NCBI GenBank assembly: GCA_973895155.1
Contig: OZ316896.1
Span: forward strand, 2,666,001-2,730,000
Source: Marsupella aquatica
Taxonomy: Eukaryota; Marchantiophyta
Direction: 5' to 3'
DNA: 64,000 nt
Each line of letters begins with the position of its first letter. The first letter of the stretch is position 1. The position numbers and the translations under genes were made by a program. Below are positions 22,530 to 36,059 of the stretch, one piece after another. The notes under the pieces are model-generated. The model saw only the letters and a list, made by a program, of their open reading frames with translations, was not told the origin of the DNA and searched no databases.

Positions 22530-25500
22530 CTGCTCGCAGAATCCAAACCTCCTCGCTTCTCATCTCTCCCCATTATAATTCTCGGTTGGTACCATCAGCA
22601 CGTCGTGTAGGGGGAAACGAGAGTAGAGCTCGGATGGACCTCCACTTTGTCTATGAGGCCCAGATAGACTGGCAAAGCTTGGATGGACTTGCTCACAACA
22701 TTTCAACTGACTCAGATAACACTATTTACATTTTTGACTGAAATGTGACCAAATGTGACCTGTATATGGTCTCCTCGTTCGTTGCAGTTACATTATTGAA
22801 CCAGTTTCCTCAGTAACTTGAGTACTTGATTAACTTGAGTACTTGATTAACTTGAGTACTTGATTGAAATCAAGAAGCCATGCCATTACTCACTATCACC
22901 ATGACATCTTGGCTATTTTCTCCCCATGGTAGTCAAAGTGGTCATTGCAATCTGTACTTTCTCCCCATGGTAGTCAAAGTGGTCAATTGCAATCCGCAAC
23001 CGGTTCCTATTTCTTTTTGGTGTAAAAGTGGTTGTTGCTGTACACAGTCCATGGGCAAGAACAATGTCTCAGCCCATCTGGGCTTTGTTTCCGTGTAGGG
23101 ATCATAATACTTCAACCTACCCTCCAGATTTAGTTAGTATACAGTTTTGCGTTCTTCCACCTTCATCGTTCACTCCCATAGTATCCTTCCTGGTCTATTT
23201 GACAGATAAGGACTTTGGAGAGCATAGTTTTCCCCTCCTTCTCTCCCTCTCTCCCTCTCAACATCCCACATATCCCCATCTCATCTCATGGAAAATGATA
23301 GAACAAACCCTTGAGTGTTGTTGGAGATTTACTCTTTATTTCTTGCAAGTCTTAATTTGCTAAGGTATGTCTTACCAAGACCAACTGGGGTAGCACAAGA
23401 TTTGTTTGAGTGACCCCTGTTATCATAACCTTCCTGGTTCCTAGCAGACTCCTTGATTTGATGCAAACGTGTCAGTCTTTCATGATTTTCTCCAACACAA
23501 TGACACTTGGCATCCAAACCTTCTCACAAATACAGTCATTGGAGGTGCCAATTTGTATATTCTTCAGTGTATGTCCAAGATGGTCCTTCAAAGACTCTAT
23601 TTCAAACTTGGAATGTGGATATTCAGTTTTTTAAAAAGCAAAAAAGCATACAATTCAGTCCACACATTGTCTGGGATAAGATCATGGACCTTCCTTTCTG
23701 GGCCATCTTGGTGATATAAATCTCAAAGTACACAATACAAGGTGAACCTTATGCGAGGTGGACAAATTCAACTGTCATTTGTTTCTTCTCATTGGAAACA
23801 TTTGCCGTGCACTTGTGAATTTTGGAGTTGCTTGCAGTGTGGATGTGGCTTGGTAAGACAGATTTGCTGGAAATATTGGCTATTTCTATCTCACAAGAAG
23901 AGCCAGTTCGAGTACCAGTTCCTCAACATCAGAATCAGCATAGCATGGGAGATCTTGATCTGCCATTTGCTTCATCTATGTGTGTAGATCTTATGATGCT
24001 GATTGAGCCACATATGTATGCAGAAATCAAACAACAAACAATCTGCAAAGTAGAATCTGTTCAGATTTCAAAAGTCTTACAACTGAAGCTACCTGAGGAC
24101 TCACAATAGCTACTATAGGACTGCAATAAACTCTCGAATGAAATGCATGAGGAAATAAATTGGCACCTGCAAAATGGTCCAAAAACATCCAATTCTCAAT
24201 TTCTTGGCAGTCATCAATTGTCCCAACCAATTTCAAGGTGACCAAGCCTGCAAAGCACATATCGTAGACTTAGGTCTAGAGTTATGATTGCAGCCATAAT
24301 TAGGGCTAGCCTTACAAACTTGCTTAGGTTAGTCATGCTATACAATATACGCACAAGCAAGTTGTTGCTTGTGAGAAGAAACTCAAACTCATTATTACGA
24401 GCTAGTTGAGATATATGGAGAACTTGCATTGCAGATATTTCATATGGTTGATGGGCCTAGAATGCAATAAGAATCTTGTGTGTTCAGTTCATGTGGACTG
24501 AATCTTAGCTCAGGTGAACCACATATATTTGACGGAATCTTAGCTCAGGTGAACCACTTATATTTGACGGAATCTTAGCTTAGGTGAAACACATATCTCT
24601 TTAGATAGATTACTTGTTCATTAGATATTCATGGGGATGTCATTATGAATGTTAAAAGGACCCAAAAAAAACTTAACTTTTGTTTCACGAACCGAATTTA
24701 TACTATTGTACTATACGACATAGCAATACGAGCATAGTTCAATTACAGGTTACAGTAACTGGAAGGAGTAAGCGGAGAGAGACTCTGGGACGGGGTCTTT
24801 TGGAGGCGGTTAGCATATCTCGAACGATCGGGACCGTTGAGGTTGGGGACAGGACGGCCAGACGCCATCGATGCAGTGGCTGTGATTCAAGAGCCGTCAT
24901 CATAAAGCGCCTGGGACGCGCGCTGGCGAAGGCGTGATGACGTGGATTTGACGCTACAGCTACAGTCGAGAAGCATGAAGGAAACACCCCTCCACAATAC
25001 AAGAGATTGGATCGGACAGAATTCCTTTCGCTTCGAGACGAACACTGATCGACAAAACATCCTCACTGCGCGCGCGACTGTTTGTGCTCAAATGTGCGAG
25101 TTGGCCGAAACAAATTCGGAGCGCGTGCTCCCGAAATTCGAGGTCTAGACTCGAAGCGCTTGCTGTTGACTGTGTCTTGGATGCTCCCGCTTTGCTGCGG
25201 AAAACGAGGAATTTAGAGGGTGAGCAAGTGAGACGAAAACAGACAACGGGTGAAGAACTTACTGTTGTTGGCAAAGGGCGAGCACGGGAAAGGACGGTGG
25301 AACAGTAGTGAGGCGAGGCGTAGGGCCTGAGGCAAAGGAGGATATAGCTCAGAAGGAGTGGATTTGGAAAGTGTTGACCGAAGTTGGAAAAACTGAGGAG
25401 CAAACTGGGGCCAGAGGGAGGAGATGTGAATGTCTGCTCCGTTGTTTTTGTCGTCGATGTTCTGGTATTGATTTCTCTTGCATTCGGCACGTTGATCTTT

Positions 25501-25560
25501 TTACGAAATTCGCATAAACTAAATTGGAAATTTGTTGAGGAAGCGAGTGAATTGAGAGCT
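22530..25560. other. Intergenic region between divergent genes
   Basis: This lies between the starts of the zinc-knuckle gene (minus) and the POLLUX-type gene (plus). No gene is recognised. Small tandem repeats are present: a 17-base unit ACTTGAGTACTTGATTA about three times (22816-22866) and a 46-base duplication around CTCCCCATGGTAGTCAAAGT (about 22919-22998). A long minus-strand frame (24960-25565) has no recognisable protein and is probably chance in a promoter region. Confidence 0.4.
24500..24604. repeat. 35-bp tandem repeat, three copies
   Basis: The unit GAATCTTAGCTCAGGTGAAC plus 15 bases is repeated at 24500, 24535 and 24570 with a few changes. It is non-coding. Confidence 0.85.
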
Positions 25561-25562
25561 GT

Positions 25563-25864
25563 CATTTGAGAGAGAGAGGTAGAGCGAGCGAGAGAGAGAT
25601 GTCTTTGAAGGAGGGAGAAAGAGACAGAAGCGGGATTACGAAGGAGCTTCGGCGAAAGAGATGAGCAAAACTGGGAAATTCAGAGGAGGCGTGGGGGTGG
25701 AGTTCGGCCAGTACTGCTGGCCTTTCCTGAGTGGATTCTGTGGCAGCTGCAGGCCACAGAGGGAGAGGCACAAATCTCGGATATTTCTGCAACATAGGGG
25801 GAAGCAAGCGATGGTCGACGTTGAACGGATTAAAGACGAGCTGACTAACAAAAGACTAACGACA
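25563..25864 (+). promoter_or_regulatory. GA-rich leader and possible upstream exon of the POLLUX-type gene
   Basis: A GAGAGA-rich stretch (25567-25605) is followed by an ATG at 25661. The frame from there runs 68 codons to a good donor (ACA|GTAAGC, 25865) in phase 0. Splicing to the acceptor at 26596 would place AGA and then the Met at 26600 in the same frame, with no stop. So this could be either a 5' leader exon or an extra N-terminal coding exon (protein then 1,216 residues). GAGA tracts are binding sites of plant BPC factors; their role here is inference. Confidence 0.42.
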
Positions 25865-26599
25865 GTAAGCTGGGCTAGGGGAAGCGTGCGCAGCTAAGCC
25901 GAGCTAAGCGCCAAGGAGAAGGAAGGGGTCGATTGTCATGAGCGAGCGCCTCGACCGAGCTGATTCTTAGCTTGGCTCGACCCCAGAGCCGCATGCAACA
26001 ATCTGCGATCAATTGTTCCAAATGATCTGTCGAGAGCGCTTACGTCCTGGATGAGAAACACGAGTTCGTGCAGACGGAGAAGACAAATTGCTGGTAAGCT
26101 GTCAAAAGATAACGGAGCAAGTTTTACAATTACGGGGCCGGTTAAATTTTTGTCTACAGGGATTCAGTTCCCTTTAACATGCATGAGCAGCTCGATGGTC
26201 CACGAGTTAAGCATCACCAATTTTGCTCTTTACATCATCATTGACACCAGTGCGCTTGTGTCTCGTACCGTACTTCAAAGCAATTTGTGGACCGTGTGAA
26301 GAAACAAGTTATGGTGATCCAGTGCGTATGAAAGAATTGTTTGAGAAGTGTTGAGCATCACTCATTCCTGCTCATCTGTGAACCCTAATGGACTATAATT
26401 CGATTGCGTTAAATAGTTTTCATTTTTCCTTTGGGGGTTGCAACTGTCAAATCCAATACTTGTAGTACGCATTTGAGTTGGCACAGTGTTCTTCTACTTT
26501 TGATATATCTCAGTGGCGTGGCAGGGAGGTTCATGGAGAAGATTGTAGCCTTAAGGTTAATTCCGTAATTTCTTTTTGGTTTTCCCTGTTTCGCAGAGA

Positions 26600-29500
26600 A
26601 TGCTGAAGAACAATGGGCTAAGTGAAGTGCTGCATGATGCCAAATCTTTGCTAGGTCTAGGTGGTGAGAAACTGGTTTCTTCAGGGTTCAGCACGGACTC
26701 CAGAAATGGATTATCAATGGATCGGCCAAGCATAGATGCCCGCAATCTTCTTCGAAGAGCACGATCTATTTCCTCTACTGATGACGACACCGCGACAGCC
26801 ATTCTCCCTAGTCCATTAATACCCAGCGTTAGACGTTTGCACAGCTCACCCAAGAGTTTTGGACCACGCTCAAGTTCAGGATCATCCAATGGCTCAAAGA
26901 CGAACGGGGCAGAAAGTGGGAAGGGGAAAGAATTGCAGCTTGAAAGGACAGGCAGTGACAACGAGCAAAATAAGAGCACGGTGTTGGCTGAAGGTGGAAA
27001 TGGGAAAGAATTACAGCTTGAAAGGACGGACAGTGACAAAGAGAAAAGCAAGGGCAAGGCATTGAGCAGCATTGATGGAGTGGCTTTACGCAACGTTAGT
27101 CCATCTAACGGGTCAGCTGGTTCTTCTCTGTCTAGTTTAAAAGGTGGACCAACAAGGTTGCCTTCAGGCAGAGAAGTATTTCCTGGACCTTCTGCAAGAG
27201 GTGGCGATAACAAGTCACGGTTGAATTTGACCAGATTGAATATTGGTGATGACAATATTGTACAGAAGCAAATCGGTGAGGTGGACTTGGCTCAGGAGGC
27301 AAGAAATGCATGGAAACCGAGAATTAGTATTGAGAATGACGGACTTGAAAGTCTGTCCTGGCCAGCAAAGGGTCACAGAACAGGAGCAGGTGTCCTGGGT
27401 CAACCAAGACAAAATGGGTTAGGGCAGGCGGGGAATTTGGCTCGGAGTGGTGAGAGCGGCCCCAATCTTATATCTCCCGGTCGTTTAGCTAATTTCAATA
27501 GGGCAGAGAAGAAAGACGAGTTTCCACGAGTCGATGGAGGTGGGAGTTACCCTCGGAAGCGCCGCATTGGAGGGGGTGTGCTGCAGGTCGTTCAAGATGA
27601 AGGTACTGGAAGTAGTGGCGATTCTAGTGTACTGGATCCAGCTACGAAGAGGAACCCCAGTGTTGCTTCGGGTACCTCAAATACATCCTCCTGTCCTTCC
27701 CAGTTAAGACAATCAAGGTCGTGGATCAAATTTCTTCTTCAACATCAGTCACAGTGCTCTTCAATTGCCGTCGTTCTGGTAATCAAGCCGCTCCTTGTGT
27801 TTGCATCGCTTATGCGAGACTCTCATTGGCAGCTTCTCGTCGTTTCCCACCCTCTTTATCACGTCTGAGAATTGGAAAGAAGTTTAGCATGAAGGTTTTG
27901 TGTTACATTTGTGCAAGGCCTATTAAATGTTATCGACTTCCAGAAATCTTACCGTCATACTCTGCGGTGCGCAACTACTTAATCACTACTAGGCCCTATG
28001 GTCTGTTTCGTACTGCTGGGCCTATTGATCTGTTTGATGAAGTTTCCTGGACACTGACACAATGGGCTCGTCGTATTCTTTGCAGCTTTTAATTTTCTTT
28101 ATTTTGTCAGTTCTGTATGCCATCGCCGTAAGTGAGCAAGTCATGCACTTAGAGGTATGTCCTCCTTGCTGTTCTCTGGTCAATTGTTTTTGCTACATTT
28201 GTCCATGTGAGGGTCTCACATGGGATAAAGACTGCGAAAATAGGTCCATGTACTTCGGGCAAACGTGTCGCTACTTGTCAGCTATTGAGATCAGAAGTGA
28301 TTTTTGCCTGTTGTGGGGCTCGTCGGTTAGAACTGGTGATTGGGTGTGATATACTAGTGCTCATTTGTCTTACTACAATAGATCATCATATTTCAGTCTG
28401 GGTTAAACCCGTTTTCTGGGAGTTTGCTCTTGTATGAATCAGTTGCAGTTTGAAGTTTTTCCTTCGCCTTTCATTTGATTGAAGTTCTGTGGCTTTTCTG
28501 TTTGTACTCGTTACAGAGAAGAAACAATGAGCTTGCGGACAGGATGAAAGAATGCTCAGCAGGTGGCTCTTGGCATACGAAGATAGTCGAGTCTGTTAAA
28601 GTAGAAGACGTGGAGGATGGAGAGGATCCCACTGGAATTGCAATGCGAAAGTTTGCACTTCTAGTATCACTTTTCGTTCTGTCCTTCCCCTATCTAATCT
28701 ACAAGTATGTCGATGTGATTCCGAGATTGGGTTCAAAGAACGGAACTGGAGAAGAAGAGGTGCCTCTGAGCAAGCGGCTCGCATACCGCATAGATGTTCT
28801 GTTCTCTTCCATAGCTTTCTTCAAGCCATTGGCCCTTCTTGTGGCGACTATAGTTTTAATCGGAATTGGAGGGATTGCACTCTTTGGAGTCAGCGGTGAA
28901 AATTTGTGGGATGCCTTTTGGCGTGCGTGGACATATGTTGCTGATGCAGGGAATCACGCGGACAGTTCTGGGACTGGACAGAGAATTGTTGCAATCTGCA
29001 TCAGCTTCGGTGGCATGCTCATCTTTGCCCTCATGCTGGGACTAGTCTCAGATGCTATCTCAGAAAAGGTGGACTCTTTGCGTAAAGGCAAGAGTGAAGT
29101 TATTGAAAGGAACCATACCCTTGTCCTGGGCTGGAGTGACAAACTGGTAATTACTGCACTTTAGTCTTGAAACTTGCCGTTCTGAGAACAAATGCGCTGG
29201 ATTATTGGTGGAGGGTGCCGAAGCAAAGCCAATTCTCTTGTACTCATGAAATCCTGTTCAGTAGCAAAGGTTTGCATAGCATTCACCGATATGTCTCTCA
29301 ATTGCTCAGCTACGACAAACTTAAGCAGCCCCATTCCTCCATGTCCTGAAGTGTAATGGATATGATTACCTAAACCGAAATTTTCCCATGTCATGGGAGG
29401 CACGTGATGGGTATTGTCAGTTGTACTCATGGGGCAACATGACAGTTGCGTTGACAATCCGAAGAGAGATCATCATTTTTCCACGCTTCATATTGCTGCC

Positions 29501-32500
29501 TTTGTTGACCCTGGGTTTGTCTTAGGTTCTTTCTCGTAAAAATGACCTTAAAAACTTCGTCATATTGACATTAAAGGCATGATCATCTACTTGACTTTAT
29601 GTTGACTTAGGAGACGATTAAGGTCGGAAATGGCAATTGAGTTCATCCAAATGTTTTGCAAAGGTGCACTTTCATCAGCTCTCTACTGATCACTGAATCA
29701 GGCAGGGAAACTTCTAGCAAACATGAAGGTTAAACCGGGCTTCAATTTCAGAGCAACCTCTGTTTTCTACTAAGCACAAGTTCACGTATAAAGTACTTCG
29801 AGTAAACTTTTAGCAAACATGAAGGTCAATCCGGGCTTCAATTTCAGAGCAGCCTCTGTTTATACTAAGCACAAGTTCACGTATAAACCCTGTAAAGAAA
29901 TCACGCGTGTAGAAGGAACTTAATGGTGTACCTTTTTGGATTTCAGGGTTCGCTGCTGAAGCAGCTGTCCATCGCAAACCAAAGCTTGGGTGGAGGTGTG
30001 GTAGTCGTGCTTGCTGAACTTGAGAAGGAAAAAATGGAAATTGACATTGCCAAAATGGAATTCGATTTTATGGGGACTTCTGTAATATGTAGAAGTGGCA
30101 GCCCCTTAATCATGGCTGACTTGAAGAAGGTGACGGAGCTGCCGTATTTTTCACTTATTTATATTTACACTAGGAGATATACATAAGTGATATGACCAAC
30201 CTACTTGATTCTTTCTGGGTTTAGACACACCTTTCCAAGTGAAAATCATCCTTTGCACTGTTCTGGTTGGGACAGGTCTCAGTTTCCAAAGCTCGTGCAA
30301 TAATCGTACTGGCAGAAGTCGAAAATGCTGATCAGGTACTTTCAAATGTGATAAAGTTTCAGTGGTCTTGACATACCTGATCGTTCGGTCATGATTCTTG
30401 CCACTGCACCTGGGAAAGCCTTTTGATTTAGGGCCAGCCTTTTGATTAAGGGCCAAAGTTGCTTGTTATCGTTTTTGATAATACGGTTCTGGTACATTGA
30501 AGTTTTTCGAAAACCTTGGTATTCAATTGCAGATCAAGTACGGTGCTCTGTCGTTGATTAGGGAGATTCATGTCTTCGAATTTGGCAATGTGCAGAGTGA
30601 CGCACGGGTTTTGCGGGTTGTTTTGAGTCTAACTGGTGTGAAAGAAGGATTGAGGGGCCATATTGTAGTAGAGCTTAGCGATCTCGACAATGAGCAGTTG
30701 GTGAAGCTTGTTGGTGGCGACTTAGTGGAGACAGTTGTTGCACACGATGTGATTGGACGTCTTATGATTCAATGTGCTCGTCAACCTGGACTTGCGCAGG
30801 TTTGCTGCCTACGTATCCATATTATCATAAATGTCTTCTGGCAGTTCTTGTTACTGGAGTCGTTCTTTACATTGTGCCTTTTCTAATTTAGGATTTAATG
30901 GCGCTATTTCCTATGGGAGTCTGACGTAGTGTGTTCTATAATTTGATGATCACAACTTGGCATTTGCTGTCTGCAGATATGGGAGGATATTCTTGGTTTC
31001 GACAATGCTGAGTTTTATGTGAAGAGGTGGCCTCAGCTGGATGGAATGAGGTTTGAGGAGGTGCTGCTTAGCTTCCCAGATGCAATCCCTTGCGGTGTCA
31101 AAGTTGCTGCCAGGAAAGGGCAGATTGTACTCAACCCTGACGATGAGTATGTGCTCCGTGAGGGGGATGAGCTACTCGCCATCGCTGAAGATGATGACAC
31201 TTACTTCCCTTGCCCTGTTCCAAAGGTACAGTATTCGCTACAAAGTTGTCCTTGACTTGGATGAACATTTGTTCGACATGGGGCAGGGTCAATTGGAGTG
31301 TTGAAGACAGATGTCCAAGCTGAGATGTGCTGTATGCCCAGTTTGCACCTTGGGCCTGTTCCTGATTGGCATCATGGATAATGGCATTGTTGTTCCTAGC
31401 AACTGTGTTCGATAATTGTGTCCCTATACGAATGGTGGAAGCTTAACCCTGATTCTGTAATATTGCAGGTGCGGAAAGGCTCATTGCCAAAAGTAGTTCA
31501 TCCACCGAAACTGCCTGAGAAAATTCTCTTTTGCGGTTGGCGCCGAGACATAGATGACATGGTTATGGTGGGATACTATCTTTGTATCAATTAATTAACC
31601 ATAGTCAGCGTTGATGGCTTGGATTATGAAGGCCTGTTATCTGCGTAGGGCATTGATTTGGTCCCTTATCAGTTGTAAGACGTATCTTAAAGTGCTACGT
31701 AGAATTGCCAAAATCAAAATTGACCTGACAATGTGAACAATTGTGGACATATGCAGGTTCTTGATGCATTCTTAGCACAAGGCTCTGAACTGTGGATGTT
31801 TAATGAGGTGGCAACTAACGAACGGCAAAAGAAATTAATGGATGGTGGATTGAATACCCAATTGTTAAACAATATTCAGCTTGTGCACCGTGAAGGCAAT
31901 GCTGTCATCCGTCGTCATCTCGAGAGCCTACCCCTGGAGACGTTTGACTCGGTGAGTGTTACCTACTTGTTTGTGCTGGGATGAACTTGCTATGACCAGC
32001 TATGATTTGGTCATAGCAAACTCTATTTGAGTGTGCAAGATATAGAAGCAGAGGTGCTTGTCTTCTTCTCCTGACTATCAGTTTTGGTTTTCTCTCTAGA
32101 TCTTGATCCTTGCGGATGAAGCGTTGGAAGACAATGTTATAAATGCCGATTCTAGATCGTTAGCGACTCTCCTCCTCATCCGTGACATTCAGGTGCTCAA
32201 TTCTCAACGCCCTAAGGGACAACTAGATGCTTTCCTCAATGCGCATGAATCAAAGTCAACCCAGATTTAGAAATATCTGCTAGGTCAGCAATGTTTAATC
32301 TTGATCAAGTAGGTTGATCCCAATTGAAAATGTAGAATGTAAGTCGGAAACAACCATAGGAGAATTCTTCTTTATGGAATGCAAATGGTTCAGATGTTTG
32401 TCTATCTTGGAATGAATATATATTTGTGGCTTCTAAAATGAAGATTTTATTTGTCCTTTGTGGGATCAACAGTCAAGGCGCATGCCGTACAAGGAGCAAC

Positions 32501-33290
32501 CCAAAACTTTGCAGGTGTACCAGCCGGGAGGATCACAGTGGATAAGGGAAATGCAACAAGCATCTGATCAGTCAATTATTATCAGTGAAATCTTGGACTC
32601 CCGCACTAAGCATCTTGTGTCAGTATCGAAGATTAGTGATTATGTGCTCTCCAATGAGCTTATTAGCATGGCTTTGGCTATGGTGGCTGAAGATAAACAG
32701 ATCAACCGTGTCCTTGAGGAGCTTTTTGCAGAAGAGGTAGGGCTTTCTCTGGGCTTTCTCTGGGTACTATCGAAATGGAATGCAAGCGGCCAGGGTCTAT
32801 CGAGAAAGTCAAACTCCTAAAGGGAATGAGTCAACAAATCTCATAGATCTGCACGCTGAAAGAGACTTGGAGATTAGTGACCCGTCTCGCCATCAGCTGT
32901 ACTGTTTGCTCGAGATGTACTTGAAAGGATCGCATAATGCTCCTAGAGACGCTTTACTCTGTCTTATGGCACCATGAGTGACAGGAATTTGAAGCACGAT
33001 TTAATCAATTCGGCAAAGCATTTTGAACAAGAATAGGCAGTTCATGGCACTAATAAGTTGTCGCTGTGCAGGGGAACGAGATGTACATTCGACCAGGAGA
33101 AATGTATTTATATGATCAGGAAGAACTTTCTTTTTATGATATCATGGCCCGTGCTAGGCAGAGACACGAAATTGTGATTGGTTACCGCCTGGCGACACAA
33201 GATAGGGCAATCATCAATCCCCCTAACAAGCTTGCTACTAGGAAGTGGTCTCTTGGGGACGTATTCGTTGTATTGGCTCAGGATGAATAG
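26600..33290 (+). CDS. POLLUX: POLLUX/CASTOR-type nuclear-envelope ion channel (DMI1 family)
   Basis: Twelve exons, all joined in phase 0, encode 1,147 residues: 26600-27778, 28086-28154, 28517-29146, 29947-30129, 30276-30335, 30596-30799, 30977-31225, 31469-31567, 31757-31951, 32100-32192, 32473-32736, 33072-33290. The family forms tetrameric cation channels of the nuclear envelope needed for nuclear calcium oscillations in root symbiosis; CASTOR is reported to be calcium-gated. A long Ser-rich N-terminus (1-380) precedes four membrane segments (about 385-408, 461-484, 520-541, 573-594). The filter reads ADAGNHA (558-564), between membrane segments 3 and 4. The cytosolic or nuclear RCK-type region carries LGWSDK, MEFDF, ICRSGSPL, SLTGVKEG, AHDVIGRLMIQCARQPG, LFCGWRRD and ARQRHEI, as in plant homologues. 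The N-terminus is longer than usual (family about 850-920 in total). The first-exon donor CTG|GTAATC splits membrane segment 1. Confidence 0.95.
29715..29887 (+). repeat. 96-bp tandem duplication inside a POLLUX intron
   Basis: Two copies start TAGCAAACATGAAGGT (29715 and 29811) and end CACAAGTTCACGTATAAA, within the intron between exons 3 and 4. The copies are close to identical, indicating a recent event. Confidence 0.85.
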
Positions 33291-35360
33291 GGTTAGTAGC
33301 GTGGTAGTTCACATCATCTGTAGGTGTGTAGCTAAGGTCAGAGTTAGTGCTTGAGCAGGAAACTGAGTCGGGAAATACTTACCAGGCAGGTTAGTCTATT
33401 ATTCCCAATAGATGAGCAGTCTCACCCAACAATTCTTGCTACGAGGATGTAGAACACAGATACCAGAAGGGGTACTCGGTGTAGCTTATGTTAGCGAAGA
33501 ACCATAGCCATGAGATCATTGTGAGCTATGTATTACTGAAGACATCATACGAGGATCATGCAATTTGTGGCCAATTTTTGTGACATTGGTTGACCACACC
33601 AACAATGAGGTTACCTACAAAGAACTGCTTACTTTGTAGCCATTTCTACAAATTGTAAAGGCACCGTGGGAATGTTTTTATCAGAAAGGTGTCGACGTCT
33701 ACCTGTGTAACCGGGTATGTCATCTGTACTGCAGCGTCTTGCACCTTTGCATGTTTTACCGTCGCAGGTTTTATCGAGGAAAGGTGAAAGTGGATGGTAA
33801 CTGGACATGGGTCAGCTGTCGAGATATTATTTACTGGTATTTTCTCCTCTGTTCTTTCTGGCTGATGGTTTGGACAATGGAGATCGCGATGGAATAAAAT
33901 TCCTCGTTGGAGATAGAGGAAAAGAAATGGTAAGGAAAGTTATTCCCACAGGAAGTTCCCTGAACCTGAACCCAATTGTGCAGGGTTTTCTGATGCAGTA
34001 AATCAGTAGTACAGAAGGTAGGAGGAGACCTGGCTATGCTGATGGAGACGTCCTCAACTACGGTTTTAATCGCTACTGCATTATTAGTTTTTCATGGCTT
34101 AGTCTTGAATATTACTTCAACGTATAGGCAGTCTATTGTCTACAGGAAAGAGATCCCATTTTCCAATGCAAACTCAAGACGGCGAGAGCAACTATTTTTG
34201 TTAATACTATCGTAAATTCAGCAATCTCGTTTTGTTACAGTTACTGATCCGATTATGAAAACACTCACTGGATTCAGAACTTTCCTGCACGCTAGGAATG
34301 AAAAATTACATCTCGCACCGAGGTATGAACCACCTGGAAGTTGTTCTCCGTGAGTAAACCTCTAGCTGGTCTATCGTGTTGAAGATAGCTACTCCTCCAT
34401 GGTTAGAATCAAATTGAAGGTCTTCATAGAAATAATCCTTGTGATATTAAGATCAAAGGACACATTTTTATCTCCCAGTTGAAGGTGCTCCGATGGCTCT
34501 TTTCTTAAGTGAATGCTAATTTGTAAAGAACTGGAACGACTGTTCCATGCATTACTATAACACATCTTCAGATAATTGTAACGCTCAACAATCTTCCAAT
34601 TCTCCTGATCAAAATTGGACCTGCAGGAGCTTGTAGAGCGTATGTAATGGAACGGTAATTTTGAACGAACCACACACACTCACCTGCTCACTGAACTGTA
34701 CCCGTTACCCAGTTTAACTTGCATGGGCTTTGAGGTGGCGACCAATGCACAATTGCATGGCCTTGTTTTAATTATGTCCTTCCGTGGCCAAGTTACACAT
34801 TGGGCATAGAACATCGACTTGTACAGACACGCATTCATTTTTGAGAGGGACTCAGTTGCAGTGAGGTACTACATGTAATAATATGCCTTCACTTTTCAAC
34901 GTGGCGTTCATAGTTCATTGCCAGTATCCAATTGCCTTCCAGATCTCGACCTTTGTAATGAGGTTTTCAAAATTGTCCCTCAGAGAGAACCCATTACTTT
35001 TTTTCACCATTTTGGGCACATCCCAAGTTTTTCTATCATTGCTATATGGTTGGAACCAGGTTACATTTGAGGAGGTGTTATTGCCCACAATGGTTACCAG
35101 GTCTACATTATTAAATGTACTTATTGTCAAAATCATATTGGCACAGACTTTATTGTATTGTTCTCCTTCTTGACACTAAGAGCGTTACTATTGTCACCAA
35201 TTCAATTGTTACTTATTGTGAACACAAGACTTTGGTCAAGGGCCTTCTAACTCTTCTATCGTTACCTTTTGACACTCCCTATGACTCAGGATCCAATTGG
35301 GCATCTCAAAGCTGACAATTTGAGGTACCTTAATTCCCTAGCTACAGGTTACAGACACAC
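33291..35360. other. Downstream of POLLUX, no gene recognised
   Basis: The first part should be the 3' untranslated region. Short frames at 33807-34001 (plus) and 34389-34679 (minus) show no known domain. Nothing else was recognised. Confidence 0.4.
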
Positions 35361-36059
35361 AAAGTTAGTTATGGACTACAAAATTCATCCTAAACTATAA
35401 TACACTGTTGCGCCTTTTTTAAACCTTGGTCGTCATTCAAAAATACACTGCCAAAAAAAGAAGTAATCAACAAAGAGAAGGGATAAAACTAAAACCAAAT
35501 TAAATATAGAGTGAACCAAAAAGTACAGGAAATCTTTTCACACAAACAGTAATCAATTGGTGGACACGCAAAACAAAAAATGTAACTAACCCCTGTTGCA
35601 TGTACTTTTCACACAAACAGGAATCTAATGATGGAAACAAAAGACAAAAAAGGTACCTAAAGCTGTTGTATGCAAGAGTATCATAAGTCACTATATACCA
35701 TATCCTCTAAAAATGGATATGGTATTATTTACAAACTCAAGAAAAAATCGAAACAATCCTAGGTCTTAAATAAAACTTTGTTTTTCTGCAACTGTAGGAT
35801 CCATCCAGGTCTCTATTAATCTCAATTATCTCTGCCCAAGCTACCCATACCTTACCCAAACCTAACCAAGAAAAAACTTATTTGAAAATTAATTAAAACC
35901 TTAATTATTAAAATTGAGACTTAATGAATTGGATAATAACTTTAAATTTATATTCTTGAGTATAAATAATATATATGATATTAATTTCTCTAAAAATTTT
36001 AAATAAAAAACATATTTTTTTCTGTCACTTGGTTGTGCTTGGACTCTATGTTGCCATGA

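Noticed and set aside
24960-25565. Minus-strand frame of 201 codons before POLLUX
   Set aside because: Ser/Leu-rich, no homologue recognised, and located where the POLLUX promoter and leader should be.
26557-27255. Minus-strand frame of 232 codons
   Set aside because: Antisense to the low-complexity POLLUX N-terminal exon.
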